A DNA stretch of 64,000 nucleotides from Tetrahymena thermophila SB210. Lineage: Eukaryota > Ciliophora > Oligohymenophorea > Hymenostomatida > Tetrahymenidae. How positions within the stretch are numbered: position 1 is the stretch's first letter; each line of letters opens with the position of its first letter. The notes beneath the pieces are model-generated. The model was not told the origin of the DNA. It worked only from the letters and a program-made list of their open reading frames with translations, and made no database searches. This document shows positions 48,385-61,713 of this stretch, piece after piece. The stretch lies in NCBI RefSeq assembly GCF_000189635.1, contig NW_002476370.1, forward strand, positions 310,001-374,000, in the 5' to 3' direction. A program made the position numbers and the translations under genes.

Positions 48385-51337
48385 AGATTAATATTGTTTT
48401 TCTCTTAAGAATTGGAATTTGCGATTTAAGTTTAATTTAATTTCTTCTACCTTTAAATTTTACTTTATCCAAAAACTTTTGAGTCTAAAATATTCTTTTA
48501 TTTTACTTTTGTATCTGAAAATACAATCATTCTTACTTTTACATTTGACGATTTACCTATACAATCTAAAATTTAAAGTAAAAACATTTAGTTAAAAATA
48601 ATGTAAATTTATTGGAGTAACTGAGTAATATTTGACATATTTTATAACTCTTTAATACCTTATTCAATCAAATATTTAAATAAATTAAGATTGATTTGCT
48701 TTAGATAAACATTTTAAATGATTTAATATCCATAATTTAAAAAATTATTGTAGCATTATAAATTGATTATATTGATATTAAATTTATTAGAATATAAACA
48801 ATAAATATTGCTTAATTCAATTTAAAAAATATTTTTAAACTTACTGAGTTATTTGAAATCAAATAATAATATATAATTTCAACTAACATCATTTTAAAAA
48901 ATCACAAATTAAATACTTAACTACATTTATATATATATTATTCTTTTTTTAAAAGATTTGATTTTAATGATATTAAAAAAAACAATTCTACAATTTAGCA
49001 GATATATTAATAAATTATTTTTATTAAATACTTTAGATACTAAATTTTAAGCCTCACTCTATTAATCTATTAACTGTATAAAAACCGCAAAAAAGCTAAA
49101 ACAAATTTAAAGGTTTATAATATTAAAAATTAGGTAGAATTATATTTGAAAATTTTAGAAATTTCACAAATTTTAATTAATTAAATAACTTTTGACAATA
49201 TTTAAGCAAAAATAATAAAATTTTAAATGAATTATTATGTATTTTATAATTAATTATTAATATTTTGAAGTTTTATGTTTTTTTTTAAAAAAATTTTCAT
49301 TATTTAAAATTTTAAACCTTTTATATATTTTTGTAAGAAATATATTAATTTTTTATAAAACTGTTATAAAATGTTCTGCTTACAATATTTCTATTTATGG
49401 TTTTAACTTTCCAAAACATCAAAATTAATATATACAATACAACCTTAAAATGCAGAATCTTCATTAAGTATGATAATATAATTAGAAGTGAGTCAGTCAG
49501 TTAATTAGTCAATCATAATTGAATCAACAATTGCCTTATTTAATTAGATTTATTTTAAATAATAAAATAATTAATTTATTTGAATAGTTTAATATAAATT
49601 AATAAAAAAAGTTTATTTAAATACTAAATTGATGAATAAAATTTCCCTAAATAAATTAACTTTGATTGTAAGTTACTATCTAAAGTAGTTTTTAACCTTT
49701 TTGATCCTTAAATTTTAATTTATGAGGAAGATTTAAATATCTATTTAAAGAATAAGGCGAGCAATATTATATCAACTAAAATTATACAAATTTAAGCTTA
49801 AAAAAATAAATATTTAAAACTACCTCAATTTAAGTTTGGAACAAGTATTATTTAAACATTTTATCTATTTTTAATATTAGAGCAAAAAGTAAATATAGAA
49901 GTAATTCAAATGATGAATAATTTTAAGTACAGATACAAACAATATTTTTAATTGATCATAATTAAAACAAAAGCTAACTAGTACTTGCAAAATTATCAGT
50001 TAATATTATATAAATTTTATTATTATAAAAGCAAAGAAAAAATATCTGATTTTTTACTAAATTTATTTTTTAACAATTTAAAATTCATTAATTATTTATT
50101 AAATTGATTTAACAATTAGCATTAAAAAATACTTTCTCCTCTCTTCTTGATTTAGGTAATAAATTTAGTTGGATTTATTTTTTTACTTCAACAGAAAGTA
50201 TGTTTAATTAGTTACTGAAGTTCATTTTCTCAAAAAATATATTTGATTTTGCTAAATAATTGGATTTTTTTCTATTTTTATTTAATTAACAAAATTTATA
50301 AAAGAGAGATTAAAATTTAATATTTTATTGTTTTTACTGATTTTATTTTAAATTTACAAATGAAATAAGAATAGTTAAATATGATTAATTTTTTATTAAA
50401 TTTTGATTTTAATATTTACTATTTTTAGTAATTAAAATTATGCTGAAGCAATATTTCAAATAGTTACTAGAATTTTTATCAAGTAATTATTTTTGAAGGA
50501 GTTAAATAAAGTTTTTTCATATTATTTCTTAGAGTTAATTAACAAATTAGAACCATATTTTTTAGAAAAGTAACTTTTTAGTTATACTAAAATTTTAAAA
50601 ATAGGTGTGCAAAAGAAGGTAAAAAGTAACTTAAAAACTAATTAATTAATTTATGGATATGTAAGTTATAAAATTATTAGTTACATAGTTTACATAAATC
50701 TTTTAGAAAATAATGTAATGAGCTTAAAATAATATTTCACAAAAATAATATCATTTTGGTAAATTAAAAGGTTTTGAAGTAGATAATTAATTATTATATT
50801 TAGTTTATTATTATAATTAAACAAATCCCAGCTATTATTGAAAATTACAAAATTTCAAAATGGTAAAATTTTAAAATGACAAATTTTTAAAGTGGTAAAA
50901 TTTTAAATTAACACAATTTTTTTAGCTAAACTAAATATTTAAAAAACGATTGGATTTAGAAAATTTCATATGAAGGTAAAAAATTACTTGAAAATTAATT
51001 TATGTAAATGTAAATATTAAAATAAATTCAAAAGCAAGAAATGGATGATTGATTGATTAATTGTTAAGAAAAAATTTAGAAAATTATGTTTGTGTGGAGC
51101 TTAAAATAGGTTCTATTCTATTAAATTTACTCAGTCAAGCAAAAAAATTTTAACAATTTAATATTTATCATTAGTAAAGAAAACATAAATTCTAGATAAA
51201 CTGTGATTGATTGATTGATTTGACTATAAATTAGAAATAGTTTGATTAATAAGATAATTAAAGAGAGATATATATATCGATTACTATATAAGAACATGAA
51301 TAACAATAATAATAACAATTATTATAATAATAATAGT
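48385..51337. other. Long intergenic region, very A+T-rich
   Basis: Divergent promoters of the EamA transporter and the kinesin lie at its ends. Apart from a short 17-bp repeat (listed separately) I see no gene, tRNA or ordered array. Confidence 0.6.
50844..50910. repeat. Short tandem repeat, about 17 bp x 4
   Basis: Four successive units of the form t(g/t)(g/a)(t/c)aaaattttaaaa, reading ttacaaaatttcaaaa, tggtaaaattttaaaa, tgacaaatttttaaag and tggtaaaattttaaat. Non-coding. Confidence 0.6.
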
Positions 51338-54300
51338 ATGAACTAAGGAAATAGCAAAATTTAAGTCGTTTTAAGAAAACGGCCTCTTTTATAAAAAGAA
51401 ATAGAAAAAGGTAATGGAGCAGAAGTAGTAGAAGTAGTAAATAGATAATAAATTAATTTGCTTGATCCTGACGAAATAAATCATAGATATAATCTTCACT
51501 ATAATGTCAACAAGAATAGGTTTAAAGAGACACACTTTACATTTGACAGTGTGTTTGATGAAAATTCAAACAATTTCCAAATTTACTAAGAAGTAGGAGA
51601 GCAGTATTTAAATGATATATTAGAAGGGTTTAATACAACCATTTTTGCATATGGTGCTACTGGAGCAGGAAAAACATACACGTGATTTTTTATTAATATT
51701 TTAAAACAAAAATATTACTCATGAAATTAAAACAATGATATATATGACGATGCATTTTGAATAGGAAAATAAAAACTAGATTTTGCATTGATTTTAAAAT
51801 ATTTTAATGAAAGCTTGTTAGCTAGCTTGTATTCAAAAAATTGATTTGTTTTATATATAAATAAATAGAATGGTAGGATCAAAAGATATGCCTGGTTTGA
51901 TGAATATCATGCTTGATGGATTGTTTTAAAAAGTAAAATAAAAAGAGGTAACCCATGATGTTACTGTAAGGATAGCATATATGGAAATTTATAATGAAAA
52001 TCTTAAAGATTTAATTTCATCAGACTAAAAGAATCTTGATTTGAGAGAAGACCCAAAGTCAGACGTCACCTTAATACATGTATGTGTTTAAAAGAAGATT
52101 TTTTGATTGCTTAATTATCAATTGTTAATTTACTTTATGAGGGTACATTATTTTATTATTAAATCAGGATAAATAGATAATCATAAATAAATTAATTAAC
52201 TAATAAATAAATTCACAAATATTGCTTATTAATTAACACTTTCAGTGAATTATCTTTCAAAACCAGTGTTTTCCAATCCTAATTTTCTCCTCCATTCAAA
52301 ATAAAAATCAAAAAAATATTGATTGATTAATAGATAGATAGATCATATATGTTAAGCCAAATTCAATATTTCTTAGTTCATATTATTTCTTCTTAAATAA
52401 AAAACAAGTATTTTAAATTATTAATTTTAATTTTAAAAGGGCTTAACGGAGGTAGAGGTTACTGATCCCTAATCTATTGCTAATATTCTGAAAATAGGAG
52501 CTAAGAATAGATCAAAAGATTCTACAATATCTAATGAAGCATCAAGTAGATCTCATGCAATATTATAAATCTCTATAGAATCAGCAGACAGGGCAGAGGG
52601 TCTAGAAAAAGAAATCATAGTCTCGAAATTATCTTTAGTTGATTTAGCAGGATCAGAAAGAGCTTGGTCTAATAAAAGCAAAGTTTCAAAGCTCGAAGGA
52701 GCAAAAATAAATCAATCTTTATTAACTTTAGGCAACTGCATTTAGGCTCTTAGTGAGTAAAGTGAAAAAGGTCCTTCAAAAAATAATTTTATTCCTTACC
52801 GTGGGTCAAAGTTAACAAGACTATTAAAAGTAATTAATTAATTGATATTTTAAATTAATTTTATAGTAATTAAATTAATCACTTTTATCTTCATAAAACA
52901 AACTCTAAAATAAAAATAAAATGGAAAATAAAAATAGAAATCGGAAAAAACTAAATACCTAAATGTATATTAAAAGTTACGAAATTAGAGAAACAAATTC
53001 ATAGATAGTTAATTATTGGTTGAATTTATTTTTAAAGATTAATTAAATTAAAAAAATAAATAAAATAAAATATTAATTAAAAAATATCAAAATTAACTTC
53101 TATAATTTTTGTTTAATAACAATTAAATTTAATTAATTTTTATAAATTAATTAATTATTTATTTATTTATGAATTAATTTCATCAAAATTAGCAATCAGA
53201 ATTTCATTTTATTTCAAATAAAAAATACTTTTCTTTATAATCAAAAATAAAAAACTTAAAAGGTTGTTTAAGTTTCAATTATTAGAACTGTATCATACTT
53301 TTAAAATCTTTTTTTTCTACAATGAGATTAGAACAATAGTAATAAATTTTACATAGAATCAAAAAAAGAAAAATAATAAAAAAACTTCAAAAAATAAATT
53401 TTCAAATTAGTTATTGGGCATAATTTTCTAATTAGCACTTTCTTTAGCTTTTGAGACTTTGGATCACTAGAAAAAGAATTTACAAATAATTACTTTAACA
53501 AGTTGAGAAAATTGTAAATGAACCAATAATAATCTACATAATTTTCAAATTTAGTAAGAATGGGAGATGTGCAAATTAATATTTGATCGAAATTGAAATA
53601 ATCACATTATCGAAATATTTAAGGAATTTGCATTTAATAAATTAGTAACATCAAACAAATTTGAATTTTTAGTATGTTTTACCCCAATTTACTCGAAATT
53701 AATTTAATTACATTCAATCTGATAAAGATTTACATTTAATTGATTAATTATCTTTACACCTTAACTTATTAATTTATAGGATTCATTAGGTGGAAATTGC
53801 AGAACTGTGATGATTGCTAATATTTCTGGTAGCATTTTAAGTTTCGAAGATACATATAATACGCTTTAGTATGCAAGTAGAGCTAAAAATATTTAAGTAC
53901 ATGTTCATAAAAATGTTATACAGTCAAGCAATCATGTTTCAAACTATGCAGCTATTATCGAAAAGCTTAATAGAGAAAATGAAAACTTAAGAAACATTCT
54001 TAATAGTGAAAATGGAAGATTTCCTCCAATTAATGGAAACTCTCCAATGCACATGAATAACCAATTAGATCCATAGTTATCTCAGTAATTAGAATAGTTA
54101 GAATAGCTTGTAAAAGTCCACTTTGATGAAGAGTAAGGATGCTTTAGGACTATATAAGAAAGCTAAATGAAGTAAGAAAAGATATATAAAATGAATCTTA
54201 AACTTTAGTAAGAACTTCAGAAAGGTTCTGCTAACAATCAGTAAGCATAGCATTTTAGGGAACAGCTTTAAATTAATAATTAAGGCATGTAAAATATATA

Positions 54301-55681
54301 ACAGACTATTTAGGAAATGAATTAAAGATTTCGATCACTCTAAGAAGGAAGAAAGATGATTATACAAAAAGTTAAGGGAGCGCAACTACCTCCAAAAATG
54401 ATAACATATTTACAAAATCTGGTGGCTGTAAGTTTACTTTAATTTATCATTATCTCTTTATTTAATTAATAAAATAATGCCACTAATAAAAAAATAAATA
54501 AATTTTAACCACATACCAAATGCTTTTAATTAAATCTTTACTCATTAATTAATAAATTAAAGGTTAACGAAGCTGCTATTAGTAATCTAGAAAAAGAGCT
54601 TACTTATAAGCAAAATGAAGATAAAATTAGAGAAAAAGAAATCGAGATAGCAGAGCTGTCGGACCAACTTCAGTTGAGAGATCGAATCCTCATCCAATAA
54701 AAGAATGTTTTAGAGTAAAATGAAATAGCTCCACATTATTCCAAGTTTGCAAATATAAAAGATACAAACATAATCATTTCATCTATATCTCCAGCTTATA
54801 CCTAAAATCATTCAATTAATATTAATCACAATGGAGGTGGCTACGGCAATAATTATAATAATCTAAACATATCTATGCATTCTATAGACTAAGATAGCAT
54901 ACCTTCTATGACAAAAATTAATAATAACAATAGGTATTCTAATCCAAGATAATCAGCTGATAGAGTTGGTAGACCAGTTGCAAAGAACATTTTAAGTATT
55001 TAAGATATATAAAATTTGGTCAAACCAAAAAGTAAAGGGAAAAAGAGATTCATACCTTCTGCAAGAGTTTAATCCTAAGTTAATTTATCAGCTAAAAATC
55101 CTACTAATTTTACTAATAGTCCATCTGGTAGCAACTCAAGTCATAAAAGGCCACTTTACCCTTACTTAAATGCAAAAAAATAAAGAGTTTAGAAAATGTA
55201 AGGTGACCCTCTTCATTCTCATACTCCTTAATACTAAAAGTAAAAGAAAAATATGTAATCTTCTATGATGGAAGAGTAATCTACAGCAAATATTTCTTAT
55301 TCTGATACAAATTTATCTCCTAATTCTAAGAATCCATATTCAAGTTATAATTATCAAAATTATCTTGTAAATAAATACACAAATCATATTTACAGTATAC
55401 AAAATTTAGAATCGCTTGATAACTCTTAGCGAAAAAGCTCAAATAATACTCCTAGCATTAAAAATAAGGGAGGAATTAATAAAGTACAATCGTAAAGAAA
55501 TATGCCAACCTTCTAGCAGCGCAAGAACATTGTTGAGTATGATGTTCACTAAAGCCCCTATGTTAAATCTTTTAAAAATGCAGAAGAAGCGGCAGCTTCT
55601 AGAAAAAATAAGTTAATGCAATTAAATCTCAATTTAGACCACTTGAAAGAACTATATACAAAGAGATAAAATAATTAATGA
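51338..55681 (+). CDS. Kinesin motor protein, kinesin-8 (KIF18/19)-like
   Basis: Microtubule motor with an N-terminal motor domain; kinesin-8 members walk to plus ends and control microtubule or ciliary length. Five exons: 51338-51681, 51869-52079, 52440-52829, 53780-54427, 54563-55681; they sum to 2,712 nt (903 residues). Introns are 187, 360, 950 and 135 nt. Motor motifs are complete: [12 protein letters not shown]-loop GATGAGKT (106-113) followed by YTMVG across intron 1, switch [12 protein letters not shown], switch [26 protein letters not shown], and [20 protein letters not shown] across intron 3. The LLDPDEIN..., [16 protein letters not shown] and [13 protein letters not shown] patterns fit kinesin-8. 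The neck and stalk (about 390-560) have coiled-coil heptads. The tail is Asn/Ser/Lys-rich and basic, as in microtubule-binding tails. The subfamily call is less certain than the kinesin call. Confidence 0.92.
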
Positions 55682-57836
55682 TTGAATGAATAAATAAATG
55701 AATGAATCAATGAATGAAAAAAGAAAAGAAATAAATATTTATTAGCACAAAATTATTCAAGCTTCTTACTTACTTACTAATATTCTTCTTTATTTGAAAT
55801 ATAATAAATTGACTTTAAATCTTTAATTAAATATATAAAAATAGATTTTCATAATTATTACTGAAAATATTATAAAAAATATCTATCTATCTATCTCTCT
55901 CTCTCTATTAATCTTTTTCTCTATAAAATATTTATAAAATATTTGATAAAAATAAATAAATCAATACACTAAAAAACTTACAATCTTATTTACAAAGTAA
56001 TTTGTATTTGTTTTTCTTGCCTTATGAATTTTTTTCATGTATATAAAATATTTTTATTATACAAGACTAAAACAATAAAAGAATTTTTAAATTTAAAGTA
56101 TATCTATTTGAGTCAGTGGCAAATTAATTTCAGCTTTAAAAAAATGAGCTTTATTTAAAAATTATTAGCTTGAATTAAGCTATATTTCTTCTTTAAAGAT
56201 TTAAATGACTACATTTTTAATTATAAAGGGTATATTCCTTATTTGAAAAGCTAAAAAAAATACTATCTTATAGATCTGTATTATCTATATTTTATTTAAT
56301 TAATAAATTTAACTAAAGTTATTCATAAAATTAATTTGAAGATGATTTCTTTTCAAAAATGCTTCTTTTATTTTGCGAATAATTAAGCATATAATAATTG
56401 AGAGTAAAATCAAACTATTTTCATCTTTTAAATACATTTTTATTCATATCTTTCAAATTTGTTTACAACTGCTTTGGATATTAAAAATCAGAATCAAATT
56501 ATTTTTATCCCACAAAATCTAAATACGAACTATTATTTTTGAGCAATATTCTACACAATTTATTTAATACGATTAATTATACTATTCATTACTATTTGCT
56601 CAAAAATTAGTTCTTCTCTTCTTCACTCTTCTTCCTTTTTCTTTTTATAAATTCATTTTTTATTAATTTTAATAAGTGATTAATAGATTTAGAAATGTGT
56701 GTGTAACATCTCATTTAAATTTAATCTTAATTCTTGTGTAATTCATTTTTAAGCTCTTTGTTCTAATTCATTTTTTGTTTCCTTAATTTCGAACCTAATT
56801 CAAAAGAGATATATCCTTAGTTTAAATAATTTATTTTAGCAAATTTACACTTTAATAATTAAAGTTAAGGCAAGCGCGCTGCTATTTTTCAACTTACAAA
56901 CCTCACAATGAATAATTTTTAAAAATTTTTAAAGTAATTCTAAATTATGGTTCCAAACTCTCATATATCTAGATAGATTATTTTTTAATATACTTTAAAA
57001 AACAAATCTTAAAAGCTATTTTTTTTTCTAAAAATTTAGTTTATTTTTTTATTAACATATTTATTTATGTTAATGAGGTGTTAAAAAATTGGTGTTAATT
57101 TATTAGAAACTATAATACATAAATAAATTTAACATTCTTCAATTAATAATCATTGATTGAGTAAGAAAGGGTTTTATCTAAAATTATGATGTCTTCTCTT
57201 TGATGTTTTTGTTTTTTATGGATTTTACATTATTAAATACTAAAGAAATATAATTAATTTAGATTAAATTAAAAATTTTGTATTTTTTGGGATATTTTAG
57301 TTATGCTAAAATTTAATTTAATTATAATTATTTAGTTTTTTGATGAATCTGTGGTGTGAAACGGGAAATATTCTTACTTTGCGCAAAAGTCTAAATTCAG
57401 AAAAAGATGTTAATATTGTCTTGTAACTTATAAAATATAAATTTATAATTTATTTGATTCACTTGTTTTAATTTCGAATATTTTTATTATTTTAACAAAA
57501 TCAAATCCATACATTTTATCTATCAATTTTTCAAATGTGCTTTTGTCAACTCTAAAGTGGGGAATTCGGTAAAGTCATAAAACAATATTTAATAAAAATT
57601 AAAACTTTGATACTGAAAATTAGATTAATAACTTTAGGTTAGTATTATCTATCATTCTTTAATTAGATACGAAAGTTATATATTTTTGTTAAATACCAGA
57701 ATTCGAATGGTGTATATAAATATGTAGATAGTATTTCAAATAAAAAAATGTGCAGTTAATATTGATATTAATATTTAATATAAATAAATTCATTTATTAA
57801 TTAAAAAAATTTTACCAATAAAGTATTTAGAAATAA
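55682..57836. other. Intergenic, A+T-rich with microsatellites
   Basis: Contains gaat/aatg-rich simple sequence just after the kinesin stop (55680-55720) and an atct/ctct microsatellite at 55878-55912. Otherwise no gene or structure seen; the promoter of the next gene lies at the right end. Confidence 0.6.
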
Positions 57837-58643
57837 ATGATACCTGTTTACCCTCAAAATGTTAACTTCTAGATGGTTCCTATGAACTAATAGATGTACC
57901 CATAGATTCCTACTTCTTAAGCTAACTCCCAGGAAAGAGAAGTTGAAAACTCAGCATCACTTTTAATGAGAGGATCTTAGAATTTGAGTGTCGAAAGAGA
58001 TGAGCAATGCTTCTAATGCTATTGGGATTTCAGAGATATTAAATATAGATCTCAATAATTAGGTGAACATAAAGTAAGACGTTTCTAGCCTAACTATTTT
58101 AACGCATGCTTTTGCTGGCCATGCAAAATATGCTGCTGCACATTCAATATTCCCCCATTTATCTCTAATGATATTATATTCTAAGAAGGAGTATAAATCA
58201 AATTTGCTAACAAATACCACGGTTCAGTTTTTGCAAAAGGTATTTGTATAGGTACTTATGAACTTTAGGAACCTGGCTAATGCTGTGCTTTGCTTATTTG
58301 TTCTTAACCTAAAGTTGTAATTACAAAGGCTGTTACTAATGAATAAATCACTTTAAGACCAAACGACAGTATCTGCACAGGATTTATTGAAAGATTTTTT
58401 GGTTGTTTCATTAAAGCTAAAGAAATGTACGTTGAAAAGAATGGATAAACCTTGAATGGTACTTACTCAAGAAGCTGTTTCAGAGCTCTTTTTAACTATT
58501 TTATCTGCAACTTCCACTTGTACGATAAATTAGACTTAGACTTCTAAACTTTCATAAAGAGCGATGCTGACAAAATACTTATATATGGTGCTTTCTTATT
58601 GCTTTAAGAAAATACAAACTGCTTCAGAGGTTGTTTCTGCTGA
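57837..58643 (+). CDS. Cys-cluster orphan, possibly lipid-modified
   Basis: I do not recognise this protein. An intronless frame of 807 nt gives 268 residues. The N-terminus is a Pro/Gln/Met-rich tail (MIPVYPQNVNFQMVPMNQQM), reminiscent of scramblase-like tails. A Cys-rich patch follows: DEQCFQCYWDF, then NACFCWPCKICCCTFNIPPF at about 97-116. A mixed beta-like domain (IKFANKYHGSVFAKGICIGT, GQCCALLICSQPKVVITKAV, SICTGFIERFFGCFIKAKEM) covers about 125-215, and the protein ends CFRGCFC. There is no signal peptide and no clear membrane span. The cysteine clusters next to hydrophobic residues suggest palmitoylation at a membrane, and a LURP/scramblase-like fold is conceivable, but I have no diagnostic motif. 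Confidence 0.75.
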
Positions 58644-59177
58644 AAATATATATTAATACTGTTTATATTAAATTTATAAAATCCATTATATTATTATATT
58701 AGATTCGTTAACTATATCACAATTAATAATTTGATATCTAAAATATATTTCCAATTTATATCACTAGCAAATACTTAGATTGAATAATTTTACTAATTAA
58801 AATTTATTACTTATTTATTTAATATCTATCATTTATTGATCAAATATTAAACACAAAAATAAATCAAAACTAAAAAATCCAATTATTAAAAGAATAAACT
58901 ATTGAAAGATAATCTTTTTTTTTTCTCTCCCTAAAACTCTAAAACATAACGTATCTTAAATTTTATCTAAGTACTCACAAAATAAATTATAAATAATATC
59001 ATTGATAAAAAAAAAAAATTAGAAATTGCTTAATCCTAATCTTTACTTTATTGCAAATCATTTTTATTTCAAATTTAAAAATTAATTCTTCATTTTATTT
59101 ATGTAAAAAAATTATTTTTAATTTTAATAATTAAATTTCGATAAAAGTAGTCTAAATATTACTAGTTTGATAACGAA
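58644..59177. other. Intergenic, A+T-rich, nothing seen
   Basis: Between the Cys-cluster gene and tRNA-Tyr. No feature that I can support. Confidence 0.6.
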
Positions 59178-59261
59178 CCGAACTTAGCTCAGTTGGAAGA
59201 GCATCGGACTGTAAAGTTTGTAGTCATCCGGTGGTCCCCGGTTCGAACCCGGGAGTTCGGA
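59178..59261 (+). tRNA. tRNA-Tyr (GUA) with an 11-nt intron
   Basis: Acceptor CCGAACT pairs with AGTTCGG, with A as discriminator. The D arm is GCTC...GAGC. The anticodon stem TCGGA/TCCGG encloses loop CTGTAAA with anticodon GTA, interrupted by about 11 nt (agtttgtagtc) after position 37, the usual place for eukaryotic tRNA-Tyr introns. The T arm is CCCGG TTCGAAC CCGGG. A T-run directly after the gene is the polymerase III terminator. Confidence 0.92.
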
Positions 59262-61143
59262 TTTTTTTTAAATTTATTTTTATATGCAAATAAATTGAAA
59301 ATATTAAAAATTAAAGAAAATTAAATTCTTTTCATGATACTTATTTATTATTTCTACAAATTAATAAAATCTATTTTAAAATGCTTTTGATGATTGAGTA
59401 AAAACTAAAAATTAGTTTTTATTAAATATTTAGTGGGGTAGTCACAAAAATTTATTCTAAGAATTATTTTAAATCATTAAATTTATTGATTAAAATTCTT
59501 AATTATATATTCATATTTTATTTTATCATTGAGCTGATCACATCACATCTCATATATTCTGAAGGCTTCTGATTAGTTTTTACCCCATCAAACAAACCTG
59601 CAAACATAAAAGAACAGAAACACATATGCATGAAATTTTAGGAAAAAATGTAACACAAAATAAAAGATACAATATTTAATTACTCAAAAATATAATGAAA
59701 ATATTGTTTTTAATTATTTAAAGCTTTTACTAATTTGAATCCTTAAAAGAAATATGCGATTTTGAAATGTATTTTTTTGAATATTTAAATTAAATTAAAA
59801 AAGATAGAAGAAAAATTAGTTACTTTCTTTCTCTGACAAGCAATTCCTCCATTATATTTGATATATTCTCATAATATGTAATTTAATCAAAGTAAGTATT
59901 TAAATAAAATATTCAGTCCTATTTAAGGTTTAAATATTTAATAATGATTTTATAATTCTATTTATTTATTGTATTTTCTAAATTAGTTTCAAGATAATGT
60001 AAATTCATGGATAGGACACTAATTTTTTCTATTTTAAAGATAGCAGGAATATAGATAGTTTGTGTAATTATAGTAATAGTTTTTCAATATTTCATCATAA
60101 TCTATCAGTAAATTTTAAGTTGTAATGACAAATCTTGATTTTGAAATTTTCTGATCTGATATGATTGATTGACTTTTTTTCTACTTTAAAACAAATGAAT
60201 TAGACGACATAAACAATTTGGAAAGTATTAAGAAAATATAAATAAAAAATTATTATATTTATTGAAAAGTTTGTAGGATTTTTATTATATCATTTTTTGA
60301 ATGTGCAAAAGTAAATATTTAAAAGCTTTTTTTAGCAAGTAGTTAAATTTCAAAAGTATTTTTAGTTAATTTAGCTTTTTACTTTAAAATTAAATAAATC
60401 AGCCTAGATAAATATAAAAATTTCGGAATTTTTCATCATTTTCTGAGAAAAAAATTATAGAAAGTTTGATTTTGAATTCTCCTAAGCTAGTTAATTTTTA
60501 ATACAAAAAGTGTAAATTATAGAAGAAATTTATATTATAATGTTTAGATAATTAATTTCTTTAAAGTAATTTAGATAATTAAACGGTAGTAAGTACATAA
60601 TTAATTAGAAATATTGCACAAAAGTTGAAAGAATTCTTCAAAAACATAAATTTATTAAAATTTACAAATATGAATAAGTTATAAGTGTATTTTTCATTTA
60701 TTTTAGTAATTATTAGGTCCTATGAATTTTTGGTAACCTTTAGCCATTTAAACTAATTTATGGTATGGTAGAGAAGATAAGTAGAAATAAATATTTGTTT
60801 TGAGACATAAAGAAAGGAAGTTTTTTTAAGAGTTTTGCATTCTTGTTATTTGTTAAGATTAAGAAAATTTATTAAGGAGAAGAGGAAGCAGGCAAGCAAG
60901 CAAAAATAAGTAAGCAAGTAAGGAAGTGAATGGTAATTTAAATTAAGTGCTTAGATTTATATTTTTTTAATTAACATAATTAATTTCCTGTGAGAATCTA
61001 TTAACATAACAGAAAATTAAGTTAGTGGTTATTAAAACAAGTAAATTTCCAGCACATATTTTACTTATTTATTTATTTACTTGCTTCCAAAAAAAGATAT
61101 TTTCAGTTTTTTAATTATTTATCTGGTTTTTTATTTAAGAAGA
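59262..61143. other. Intergenic, A+T-rich with simple repeats
   Basis: Contains an aagc/aagt-rich simple repeat at 60880-60930 and a roughly complementary tttatttacttgcttcc stretch at 61071-61088, which could pair as a loose hairpin. No gene seen. Confidence 0.55.
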
Positions 61144-61713
61144 TCAATTAAAAGCAAATTACAAGCTTGAATACATTCTTGGACTTACACCATAATATTG
61201 AGATTCGTTTCTCTCTGGAATTTCAAAAAGCTCATATATATTCTCACTACATTATTGAGAGAGCTACTTGTAGTATTGTTTTTCAATAATAGCCTGTATT
61301 TTCTCTTCAAATTTAATTTGATCCATAACCTTGTCAAGCTTACTAGATTGAGCTAGTCTCTCATAACTTTTTTACTTCTATTATTATAAGCATTTTTTTT
61401 GTTCTTAGCTAGATAGGTTATTGTATTGGTTTTATTATTCCATTTAGTTCATACATTAATATTTTTCTTATTCTACTTCTGCTTGTATGCATTCGAGCCT
61501 GCTCATTCTTCCAGAAGCAGAGCCACTGTTAGAAAGAATATTTAAAGTACTAATTTAATGGTCATCTTCATCTCCAAATACTAAATCATCATCGCAAAAA
61601 GTATTATCATCCATTTTTGAGTCTCTTAATGACATCATACTCTCAAGAAAGACTTTGCTTTAGATTTCAACAAGAGAGGGTTTTGATTAAGGAGAGTTAG
61701 AATTAGAAGACAT
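61144..61713 (-). CDS. Small acidic coiled-coil protein, unknown function
   Basis: I do not recognise this protein. An intronless frame gives 189 residues, starting MSSNSNSPQSKPSLVEIQSK. Residues 35-55 are acidic (MDDNTFCDDDLVFGDEDD). Residues 75-160 are Gln/Glu/Lys-rich and probably helical (RLECIQAEVEQEKYQCMNQM, RLAQSSKLDKVMDQIKFEEK). It ends in PERNESQYYGVSPRMYSSLQ. No signal peptide or membrane segment. In-frame TAA/TAG at positions that suit Gln and a clear TGA end support a real gene. It could be a cytoskeletal or adaptor protein, but nothing specific is visible. Confidence 0.72.

Noticed and set aside
2341-61713. In-frame TAA/TAG in almost every gene could mean a window full of pseudogenes
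   Set aside because: The codons fall at Gln-compatible places inside intact, long, conserved proteins (prolidase, kinesin, bL21m), and TGA alone ends frames. This is the ciliate nuclear code.
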